6,760 nucleotides of DNA, taken from the NCBI GenBank assembly GCA_943330985.1, contig CALQJV010000069.1, positions 1-6,760 on the forward strand, written 5' to 3'. Below are positions 1-5,498 of the stretch, piece by piece. The stretch is from Chitinophaga pinensis. Its GTDB lineage: Bacteria > Bacteroidota > Bacteroidia > M30B66. A model generated the notes under the pieces. The model was given only the letters and a program-made list of their open reading frames with translations. It did no database searches and was not told the DNA's origin. Both the position numbers and the translations under genes were made by a program. Position 1 is the first letter of the stretch. Each line of letters opens with the position of its first letter.

Positions 1-491
1 GATTGAGTTTAGATATAGCTGTTTTGATGTTAATCATAGGACTCATTTTCCGATCATGGCGCATGATGTTACTTTCAGTTTTACCGAATATTCTTCCTCT
101 TTGTATGATTGCTGGATTAATGGGCTTGGTAGGTATCGAAATGAAAGTAACGATATCGATTATCTTTTCCATCGCCTTTGGCATTGCTGTCGACGATACA
201 TTGCATTTGCTAAGTCGTTTAAAAGTAGAACTTTCCAAGGGGAGCAATTTGCCCATGGCTATTCGTGTAACTTATTTCTCGACTGGCAAAGCCATGATTT
301 TAACCGCCATGGTTATTGCTGCAGGATTTGCGACTTTGATGCTGAGTGATTTCAAAAGCACCTTTTATGTGGGCATGATGATTTCGCTCACTTTGATTTT
401 TGCTTTGATTTCGGAGTTGGTATTGATGCCGGTTTTATTGCTGGTGTTTTATGGGAAGAAAGCGGATAAAGAAATTATAGATAAAACATGA
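1..491 (+). CDS. RND/MMPL-superfamily exporter, C-terminal fragment (5' end outside window)
   Basis: This is the last 162 or so residues of a membrane transporter of the RND/MMPL superfamily. The frame is open to the left edge and the first full codon is an internal TTG, so the start lies upstream and no start is claimed. Four or five hydrophobic segments are visible, roughly residues 4-17, 22-44, 48-65, 97-114 and 121-150 of the fragment. The signature is FGIAVDDTLH at residues 59-68, with paired aspartates 64-65 inside a membrane segment. This motif is typical of proton-driven exporters of the MMPL/Patched-like type, where acidic residues in the membrane carry the proton relay. The tail after the last helix is short and charged, as usual for the family. 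The inner membrane is the expected location. The substrate cannot be told from this part; lipids or hydrophobic compounds are common for the family. Its GC content is higher than that of the genes that follow. Confidence 0.85.
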   Translation, partial: LSLDIAVLMLIIGLIFRSWRMMLLSVLPNILPLCMIAGLMGLVGIEMKVTISIIFSIAFGIAVDDTLHLLSRLKVELSKGSNLPMAIRVTYFSTGKAMILTAMVIAAGFATLMLSDFKSTFYVGMMISLTLIFALISELVLMPVLLLVFYGKKADKEIIDKT

Positions 492-554
492 AATAATATA
501 AATTAACATAAGCTAGGACAATAAAACACTCTTTATTGGAAGACTTACTCAGAA

Positions 555-600
555 AAAATAAATTCAAATTCAATGTATTTTTTTACGTTGAATTTATTTT
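555..600 (+). terminator. possible terminator: 13-bp AT-rich inverted repeat downstream of the exporter gene
   Basis: Positions 555-567 (AAAATAAATTCAA) and 588-600 (TTGAATTTATTTT) are perfect reverse complements separated by a 20-nt loop. The right arm ends in a T-rich run. The repeat lies 64 nt after the exporter stop codon and before the next gene, so it could end exporter transcription. It contains no GC-rich core and the loop is long, so a regulatory palindrome or chance in AT-rich DNA remains possible. Confidence 0.3.
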
Positions 601-614
601 CTAAATTAGTATTG
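587..614 (+). promoter_or_regulatory. candidate Bacteroidota-type promoter for the 663 gene
   Basis: TAGTATTG at 607-614 matches 7 of 8 positions of the Bacteroidota -7 element TAnnTTTG. A GTTG at 587-590 lies 16 nt upstream as a possible -33 element, close to the usual spacing. Transcription would start near 621, giving a leader of about 40 nt. A second near match, TAAATTTC at 650-657, is too close to the start codon unless the message is leaderless. The -33 part overlaps the right arm of the 555-600 inverted repeat. Confidence 0.25.
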
Positions 615-662
615 CAAATATAATATACTTAATAAGCAAACATTCATTCTAAATTTCGTACT

Positions 663-1268
663 ATGAAATCAATCTTACTTTTAATTGGTTTTTTTACTTT
701 TCTAACAAGTTTTTCTCAAGACGAAATCACTAAAAAAGATGGTTTAATCATAAAAGTAAAAGTAACAGAAATTACAGATGATTTAGTTAAATACAAGAAG
801 TTTGAAAATCTTGAGGGACCAACTTACAATCTGGAAATGAGTAAGATTTTACAAATTAAATATCAAAATGGAAGTATTGATAAATTTGAAGAAGATAAAA
901 TTGAGCCAACATTAGATATTGAATCAAATGATTCTAAGAAATTAATAGATGACCCATATTTCAAAAAACAGGTAGAAGCTATTGCAAAAGATGCAGGAGA
1001 ACAGATAATTCAGAATTGCTCAAATGCTAAAGATAATTATGGTACAGATATTTATTGGGATGGTGTTATTAAAGATCAGATATCAGGCGAAATTACTGTA
1101 CCAATTCGCACATGGTGGAATAAAAAATGGTCAACTGAAGGCAATAAAAAATGGATCCGAGGTAAAGTAATTTTAAGAAAATCTGGTGAGAAAAAATGGA
1201 TATATCAATCATCAGATGGTATGGAATTCCATGGTACAAGTTGCGCTGAGAATTTAAGACTAAAATAG
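663..1268 (+). CDS. exported protein of unknown function with N-terminal KDG..I.G/KV..I-type Bacteroidota domain
   Basis: A 201-residue protein with a clear signal peptide (residues 1-18, cleavage before Gln19), so probably periplasmic. Residues 24-75 match a motif pattern common in short exported Bacteroidota proteins: a KKDG..I-K.KV-EITDD start, then a VKYKKF-N--GP-Y core, ending KI--IKY-NGS. I recognise the pattern from this phylum but know of no assigned function. A charged linker (76-95) leads to a C-terminal region (about 97-201). That region has a predicted helix ending at Cys119 and a Trp/Lys-rich beta-like stretch with NKKW twice and EKKW once, and Cys194 near the end. The two cysteines could form a disulfide in the periplasm. 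The ATG is the only sensible start because it leads straight into the signal peptide. It lies 57 nt before the lipoprotein gene on the same strand and may be co-transcribed with it. Confidence 0.75.
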   Translation: MKSILLLIGFFTFLTSFSQDEITKKDGLIIKVKVTEITDDLVKYKKFENLEGPTYNLEMSKILQIKYQNGSIDKFEEDKIEPTLDIESNDSKKLIDDPYFKKQVEAIAKDAGEQIIQNCSNAKDNYGTDIYWDGVIKDQISGEITVPIRTWWNKKWSTEGNKKWIRGKVILRKSGEKKWIYQSSDGMEFHGTSCAENLRLK

Positions 1269-1292
1269 ATTTTTTTATATATATAACTTTTA

Positions 1293-1300
1293 TATTTTTG
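1293..1300 (+). promoter_or_regulatory. candidate -7 element (TATTTTTG) for the lipoprotein gene
   Basis: TATTTTTG is a full match to the Bacteroidota -7 consensus TAnnTTTG. It is placed so that transcription would begin near 1307, about 19 nt before the ATG at 1326. No TTG is visible at the expected -33 spacing, so the call rests on the -7 element alone in AT-rich DNA. Confidence 0.3.
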
Positions 1301-1325
1301 CCGATACCAAATAATAAAAAACACT

Positions 1326-1658
1326 ATGAAAAAATTTTCAACATTAATTCTAGTTGCTTCCGCACTATTCTTATCAAGTTGCAACCAACGTTTGATTGAC
1401 TTCACTGTTATCAGCTCTAAAAATGTAACTCTTCGTTTAGATGAAGATGCTAAAGGCCCTCGTTCAACAGGCAAAGAAATGAAATTCTGTGGAAGACCTA
1501 TGTTAAAAGCAGCTGTTGATAAAGCTATTGAAAATGCTGGACCAGGTTATGATGCTCTTATTGATGGGGTTGTTTACCAAAGAAATGAGATTTTTCGTGC
1601 TGGGTTTGTAGTTGAAGGAACGCCAATCAAAACAAGTCAATTAAAATCTTCAAAATAA
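1326..1658 (+). CDS. small lipoprotein (110 aa), TRL-like family appearance
   Basis: The N-terminus is a type II signal peptide: Lys2-Lys3, a hydrophobic stretch, then the lipobox LSSC at 16-19, so Cys19 would be lipidated after signal peptidase II cleavage. The mature part is about 92 residues. It shows the layout I associate with small bacterial lipoproteins of the TRL-like type. First comes a beta stretch (RLIDFTVISSKNVTL, 22-36). A proline-containing helix follows (GRPMLKAAVDKAIENAG, 56-72), then a Gly/Asp turn (PGYDALIDGVVY, 73-84) and a final GF-VEGTPIK (93-102). The family is abundant but of unknown function. The protein probably sits in the outer or inner membrane facing the periplasm. 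No Shine-Dalgarno site is present; the leader is A-rich. It ends 5 nt before the large inverted repeat that should terminate its transcript. Family assignment is moderate, lipoprotein status strong. Confidence 0.8.
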   Translation: MKKFSTLILVASALFLSSCNQRLIDFTVISSKNVTLRLDEDAKGPRSTGKEMKFCGRPMLKAAVDKAIENAGPGYDALIDGVVYQRNEIFRAGFVVEGTPIKTSQLKSSK

Positions 1659-1663
1659 TTTTT

Positions 1664-1718
1664 TTGACAGAATAAAAAAAAACGCAAATTGTATTTGCGT
1701 TTTTTTTTATTCTGTCAA
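1664..1718. terminator. bidirectional intrinsic terminator: perfect 26-bp inverted repeat, 3-nt loop
   Basis: Arms 1664-1689 and 1693-1718 are perfect reverse complements around the loop TGT. The core is a 7-bp stem (CGCAAAT/ATTTGCG) flanked by nine A on one side and nine T on the other, which gives a hairpin plus U-tract on either strand. It lies between the convergent lipoprotein gene and the WD40 gene and serves both. The outer 10 bp of the stem go beyond what a terminator needs: the right arm contains the last codons and TAA stop of the WD40 gene on the minus strand, and the left arm copies the same bases on the plus strand. Confidence 0.9.
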
Positions 1719-2651
1719 TTTCCAGATTTTAATTTTATTGTCTGATCCTGCTGAAATAATATTGCTTATTCCATTAACAAAACGCACATCCATTATCGTA
1801 CCATCGTGAGCATCTGTTATGCGATGAACTACTTTCTTCTCAAGAACATCCCAAACAAGTATTGATTTGTCTTCGCCACCGCTTACCAAATATTGCCCAT
1901 CTTTAGATAAATCAATTGCAACAACTCCTCCTTTATGTTCTTTTAAAGCTCCTATATTTTTCTGCGAGCTCATTTCCCAGATTCGTATACTCGAATCAAA
2001 ACTACCTGAATAAAGGAATTTTTCATCATTTGATAAAGCCAAATCATAAATCCAATCTGAATGCCCTGCAAATTTGGCTATAAGCTCTCCAGAGCTAACA
2101 TCCCACAATTTAATTAAATTTAAGTGGTTTCCTGTTATTAGAATTTCGCCATTTTGAGCAAAAATACTGCAGTCGGTCCATACTGAATCATTCATTGCAA
2201 TTAGTTTTTTAAAACTATTTCGCTTCCATATCAATACACTTTTATCACGCCAACTCGTTGTTGCAACAATATCATTACAAATTGATATACTTTCAATAAA
2301 TGCAGAATGCGCTTTGAAAGACTTTTCAACTTTGAATTTCTTCAAATCACAGAAAAAGATTTTACCATAGCCCGCTGCATAAAATTTTGATCCTTCAGGA
2401 TTGATATTGACTTTTTTAATCGAACTCGGCAAACCTGAAATGACTTTTAATTGCTCATTTTGAACTAAATCCCAAAGTCGAATACTTTGATCTTTACTAC
2501 ATGATATCAATAATTTACCATCGTTAGAAATATCAATCCCATTAACAGGTGCAGAATGTCCAATTAAAGAAGAATGCAAGTGATACTGTGCAGATGAAAT
2601 TACAGGGGATAAAAAAAATAATATTAGAATTCGTGTATTCAAAAAAGACAT
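1707..2651 (-). CDS. exported WD40-repeat protein, seven-bladed beta-propeller
   Basis: A 314-residue protein with a signal peptide (1-21, cleavage before Gln22) and then seven WD40 repeats that fill the rest of it. The repeat-ending positions are WD60-61, FCD100-102, WK142-143, WD183-184, WE225-226, WD267-268 and WK310-311, about 41-42 residues apart. GH or AH dipeptides open repeats 1, 3, 5 and 7, and SxD or SWxD turn motifs are visible in most. Seven repeats make one complete propeller, so the gene appears whole. WD40 propellers are protein-interaction platforms with no catalysis of their own; this one would work in the periplasm or outside the cell. It is the last gene of the operon. Its ATG lies 13 nt inside the preceding gene, which suggests translational coupling, and its stop codon is inside the terminator hairpin. 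Partner proteins are unknown; the operon neighbours are the obvious candidates. Confidence 0.9.
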   Translation of the reverse strand: MSFLNTRILILFFLSPVISSAQYHLHSSLIGHSAPVNGIDISNDGKLLISCSKDQSIRLWDLVQNEQLKVISGLPSSIKKVNINPEGSKFYAAGYGKIFFCDLKKFKVEKSFKAHSAFIESISICNDIVATTSWRDKSVLIWKRNSFKKLIAMNDSVWTDCSIFAQNGEILITGNHLNLIKLWDVSSGELIAKFAGHSDWIYDLALSNDEKFLYSGSFDSSIRIWEMSSQKNIGALKEHKGGVVAIDLSKDGQYLVSGGEDKSILVWDVLEKKVVHRITDAHDGTIMDVRFVNGISNIISAGSDNKIKIWKLTE

Positions 2652-3535
2652 AGTAGTTTTCTTTTAATTTTATCGTTAAAAATTCTAGTGCGATTATAAT
2701 TAATTATGGGTACTAAATCATTTACCTGATTTATTCCACCTGTATAGAAAAGCCTAATAAGATGCACGCCCGCTGTTGCTGATGTAAAATAATTTCCGCA
2801 ATATATATTTAACGCTGTGTATGATGCAGAAGCCAAAAGTAAAGTAATATTACCCAAAGCCCGTCCTGATTTTCCAATATAAATCAATCCTGCACCTGGA
2901 AGAACTTTCGATAGTTTTCGTGCTTTGTGAATGGATTTTATTTTAGGGGTTTTTTCATTAGAATAATCCTTATCTATTATCGAAACAATACTATCCTTGA
3001 TTGGAGTCTTTGTATAATTGATTGCATAAACTGACAGTTTATTTCGGGCTTCAGAATATTTAAATAACTCATTAAGAACCAAAACATTTAATAAAATAGA
3101 GTTCTTATATTCCAATGTAGTTATAGGCAGGTTAAAATTACGCTGCAGATACGAATCAGCATCATTAAAATAATTACTTAAATACAACATTAATCCTATT
3201 TGAAAATTATATACACATTTTAATGAATCGTTATAATTATCAATATCCAATCTTTGGAAATTCTGATAAGCTTCATAATACTTACCACTATTTTTAAAAC
3301 AATATGCACGTTGCATTAAAGCATATTCTTTTATTGAAGAATCCATATTTTTAAATACACATTTTTCGTATTCAAGAGCTGCTTCTTCAAACTGATAAGC
3401 ATGGAATAAGCTATCTGCAATATAAACAGAGTAGTTTTGAGCTTTAATTGAAAAGCTCCCGAAGTGGCATATGAATGCCAACCAAAATATTAGATTTATT
3501 TTCAAGGTCTTTTTCTGTTTTGATAATTTGAACAC
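2639..3535 (-). CDS. exported TPR-like membrane protein with C-terminal PGAGxIYxG domain
   Basis: A protein of up to 298 residues. A signal peptide (hydrophobic residues 13-30, cleavage after SIKA before Gln33) precedes helical TPR-like repeats at about 36-175, with patterns such as FEEAALEYEKC and YYEAYQNFQRL. A charged linker (185-210) leads to a membrane domain with PGAGLIYIG at 213-221, a hydrophobic segment at about 226-245 and FYTGG at 263-267. It is paralogous in layout to the next gene upstream in the operon. The start is uncertain: the longest frame begins with GTG at 3535, and a TTG at 3505 (codon 11) would give a more compact signal peptide. No ATG occurs before the signal sequence. 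Either choice leaves it overlapping the upstream gene by 62 or 92 nt. Inner-membrane anchoring with periplasmic TPRs is inferred. I recognise no assigned function. Confidence 0.75.
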   Translation of the reverse strand: MFKLSKQKKTLKINLIFWLAFICHFGSFSIKAQNYSVYIADSLFHAYQFEEAALEYEKCVFKNMDSSIKEYALMQRAYCFKNSGKYYEAYQNFQRLDIDNYNDSLKCVYNFQIGLMLYLSNYFNDADSYLQRNFNLPITTLEYKNSILLNVLVLNELFKYSEARNKLSVYAINYTKTPIKDSIVSIIDKDYSNEKTPKIKSIHKARKLSKVLPGAGLIYIGKSGRALGNITLLLASASYTALNIYCGNYFTSATAGVHLIRLFYTGGINQVNDLVPIINYNRTRIFNDKIKRKLLCLF

Positions 3536-4313
3536 TTAGCGCACTCCCCCATATATTGCCAATGTAAAATGCACTGAATAAGCTAGCAAAAAAAATTGTT
3601 TGAGGATCTCGAATACCTCTATGCATATAGTTTTCGACCGTAATAACTCCCAAAACACCAACCCTCAAAAACGCGGATAATCCTTGAGCATTATTTCCTG
3701 CATATACTTTACCCAAACCAGGCACAAACGCAGAAAACAATGCCGCAATTAATGGCGATTTACGATTATTGGATTTATGAATTTGAGAATATTTGATAAG
3801 GTTATTTTGTTCGACTCTTAGAAAATCATACTTACTGTTGAATTTCTTGCTAAGTGAATCGCATTTTAAAACATCTCCAGACAATAAATAGGCGCCTGCC
3901 ATTTGGAATTCCCTGAACTGATTAACCTCCTCGTTTGATGATCGTTTTAATTTACTTAAATGAATAACGGAACTGTCTGGTTGATTCAATTTCATACAGA
4001 TGTATGAATGATAAAAATTACTTTTAAAATACCAAGGACTATTTTCTGAGACATTTCGGAAGAGTGATTTGGCTCGTTTTAAACTGTCATTTTGATAATA
4101 GACAAAGCCCATCATATAATTTAGTGAATCCAATTGACCAATATTATTTCGCGATTTGAATGTTGTTTGTTTAAAATAAACATCACTTTCATTAAATAGT
4201 TTGTTGGAGGTAAGATGAATGAGGAAGTCAAGATCGTCAATAAATGCATACTCTTTCTGAGCATACACAACATTAAAATAAACTGAGAGAAGAAAGACAA
4301 ACAGATACTTCAT
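3444..4313 (-). CDS. exported TPR-like membrane protein with C-terminal PGLGxxYxG domain
   Basis: A 289-residue protein with a signal peptide (1-18, VYA before Gln19). Helical TPR-like pairs follow at about 62-165, for example the stretch with GFVYYQNDSLKRAKSLF at 69-85. A basic linker (175-185) leads to a C-terminal membrane domain. That domain has hydrophobic segments near 186-200, 211-228 and 240-262, PGLGKVYAG at 198-206 and FYIGN at 249-253. A PGxGxxYxG motif beside a membrane helix occurs in several Bacteroidota and spirochaete envelope proteins (DUF5683-like proteins have a similar PGLGQ-Y-G); I make no firm family call. The ATG at 4313 overlaps the stop of the YidD-like gene as ATGA, a classic coupled junction. 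The last 30 residues (260-289) are encoded in DNA shared with the start and signal peptide of the next gene. The function is unknown; the context suggests a partner of the YidD-like protein. Confidence 0.8.
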   Translation of the reverse strand: MKYLFVFLLSVYFNVVYAQKEYAFIDDLDFLIHLTSNKLFNESDVYFKQTTFKSRNNIGQLDSLNYMMGFVYYQNDSLKRAKSLFRNVSENSPWYFKSNFYHSYICMKLNQPDSSVIHLSKLKRSSNEEVNQFREFQMAGAYLLSGDVLKCDSLSKKFNSKYDFLRVEQNNLIKYSQIHKSNNRKSPLIAALFSAFVPGLGKVYAGNNAQGLSAFLRVGVLGVITVENYMHRGIRDPQTIFFASLFSAFYIGNIWGSALSVQIIKTEKDLENKSNILVGIHMPLRELFN

Positions 4314-4744
4314 TTGAGTAGTTTATACATTTCTGGATTATCAATAACTTTATTCTGAAAATTGATTAACAATGGGTGAAAATCCGCACTCGCTATTTTG
4401 TTACATCTTGTAAGTCTGTCAGTTGAGAGGGCAATACCTTTTAGAAAGCCATAATGACTAATACATTGTTTACTAAAATTTGAACAACTTATTTCATATG
4501 CACATCCTGCTGAAATCTGAGGAGAAATAGCTCTTTGATAAATAAACAAAGCTCCACCAAAAAAAATACTAATTGGGTTGTATTTAATGAATACGTTTTT
4601 ATCATGAAATAAATATTTTGCCGATAATTGGACTTCTGTAGAAGCAATATTATGACCCTTCATTAGATCCAAATCTGTAATTTGTTGAGAATTAACATAA
4701 TTGATGAAATTAAAAGAAAGATAAATTATGAGTAAGGTTTTCAT
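4310..4744 (-). CDS. yidD: YidD-domain (membrane protein insertion efficiency factor-like) protein with N-terminal signal peptide
   Basis: A 144-residue protein. Residues 56-115 carry the YidD (DUF37) signature: IYQRAISP (68-75), Cys81, the SCS triad with Cys87, then HYGFLKGIAL (97-106) and RLTRCN with Cys114. E. coli YidD has the same order (YQRLISP, C, TCS, G-KG, C-HP). YidD proteins sit at the inner membrane near the YidC insertase and help membrane proteins insert. Two things differ from standard YidD, which is about 70-85 residues. First, about 55 extra residues at the N-terminus begin with a signal peptide (1-19, before Gln20). Second, the usual HPGG-DPVP tail after the last cysteine is replaced by an unrelated sequence. 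It is therefore probably a specialised paralogue, not the housekeeping copy, which normally lies near rnpA/yidC. It is the first gene of the operon and overlaps the next by 4 nt. The family call is strong; the exact role is inferred. Confidence 0.82.
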   Translation of the reverse strand: MKTLLIIYLSFNFINYVNSQQITDLDLMKGHNIASTEVQLSAKYLFHDKNVFIKYNPISIFFGGALFIYQRAISPQISAGCAYEISCSNFSKQCISHYGFLKGIALSTDRLTRCNKIASADFHPLLINFQNKVIDNPEMYKLLK

Positions 4745-5029
4745 ATTTGATCAAGTCTATACAATTAAATATAAATAGCGGTTATTTAAAATCTAATAAT
4801 TTACAAATTTGCTTTAATTCACCCGGGTTCAGGTGTTTCATTTATTCAATTAAAAAATGAAAGTAGGTTATAAATTAAAATCTTATGATAAAACACTAAA
4901 CGATGTTTAATAATTGATACAATATTAAGTAAAATTAGATTGTAGCTTTTGTTAAAATCTATTTTTAAGTAATGTGTTTAATCATTGAAGTCAAAATAAA
5001 TTTGCATACTTTTTTTCAAACATTCAACT
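4745..5029. other. AT-rich intergenic region between divergent units
   Basis: This 285-nt region separates the minus-strand operon from the plus-strand beta-barrel gene and must hold both promoters. For the operon I see only weak candidates: TAGACTTG on the minus strand (4759-4752) matches 7 of 8 of TAnnTTTG but sits only 7 nt before the ATG, and no good -33 element accompanies it. An 8-bp inverted repeat (4836-4843 with 4855-4862, TTTCATTT/AAATGAAA) and a CCCGGG are present without clear meaning. No ORF with a signal peptide or recognisable product is seen, and no RNA gene. Confidence 0.5.
4997..5004 (+). promoter_or_regulatory. candidate -7 element (TAAATTTG) for the beta-barrel gene
   Basis: TAAATTTG is a full match to the Bacteroidota -7 consensus TAnnTTTG. 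Transcription would start near 5010, about 20 nt before the ATG at 5030. The -33 region shows only a GTG at 4974-4976 with a 20-nt spacer, so that half is weak. Confidence 0.4.
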
Positions 5030-5494
5030 ATGAGACTGCTGTTAATTATTGTAATCTTCTTTATTTCAAATTCAAATTCATTTGGGCAAGGCTATAAATT
5101 TACAGAAGACTCCCAAGTTGGGAGTTTGGGTTTGGGATTATCAGGAGTATATGGAAATAGTTCACTTAGTTTTCAATATGAAAAGGGAATTTGGCCTATC
5201 AATAAAATTGGTGTTGTAAGTCTTGCTGGATATTTGGGGTTTGGCGAAGGGAATAAAATAGGAGGAGGTTATACAATTATAGGAATCAGAAGTGCTTTCC
5301 ATTGCAATATTCCAATTGTTGACAACTTAGACCCATATGGTGGATTAATGATTGGGTTAGTATCTAGAGATTTTAGGATCGATCCTTCAATATACATAGG
5401 CTCTCGCTATTATTTTACTGAAACTTTTGCTGTTTTTGCTGAACTCGGAAGCGGAGCTTCTTTTTTAACTGGCGGTTTAGCAATACAATTTTAA
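5030..5494 (+). CDS. small outer-membrane beta-barrel-like protein
   Basis: A 154-residue protein with a signal peptide (1-19, cleavage before Gln20). The mature part is made of alternating short strands rich in Gly and aromatic residues (LGLGLSGVYGNSSLSFQYEKG, GGGYTIIGIRSAF, GSRYYFTETFAVFAELG). It ends in GGLAIQF, so the C-terminal residue is Phe. A terminal aromatic after an amphipathic last strand is the usual BAM-recognition signal of outer-membrane barrels. About eight strands could fit this length, as in small OmpA/OmpW-like barrels. No enzyme motif is seen, so a porin-like, adhesive or structural role is open. Its stop lies only 4 nt from the convergent sirtuin stop, with no hairpin terminator visible in between. 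Without structure prediction the barrel call is good but not certain. Confidence 0.75.
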   Translation: MRLLLIIVIFFISNSNSFGQGYKFTEDSQVGSLGLGLSGVYGNSSLSFQYEKGIWPINKIGVVSLAGYLGFGEGNKIGGGYTIIGIRSAFHCNIPIVDNLDPYGGLMIGLVSRDFRIDPSIYIGSRYYFTETFAVFAELGSGASFLTGGLAIQF

Positions 5495-5498
5495 TTTC

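Noticed and set aside
56..349. Open frame on the plus strand overlapping the exporter fragment
   Set aside because: It lies inside the exporter in another frame, its translation is rich in Cys, His and Arg with no recognisable domain, and the exporter frame has clear membrane helices and an RND motif.
1205..1474. Minus-strand open frame across the 663 gene end and the lipoprotein start
   Set aside because: It is antisense to two well-supported exported proteins and the translation shows no domain or signal peptide.
4836..4862. 8-bp inverted repeat TTTCATTT/AAATGAAA as a terminator or operator
   Set aside because: It is pure AT-rich sequence with an 11-nt loop and no T-tract, in a region where such matches arise by chance.
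5109..5125. 8-bp palindrome ACTCCCAA-G-TTGGGAGT inside the barrel gene
   Set aside because: It is within coding sequence, has no T-run and no repeat elsewhere. Recorded only as local structure.
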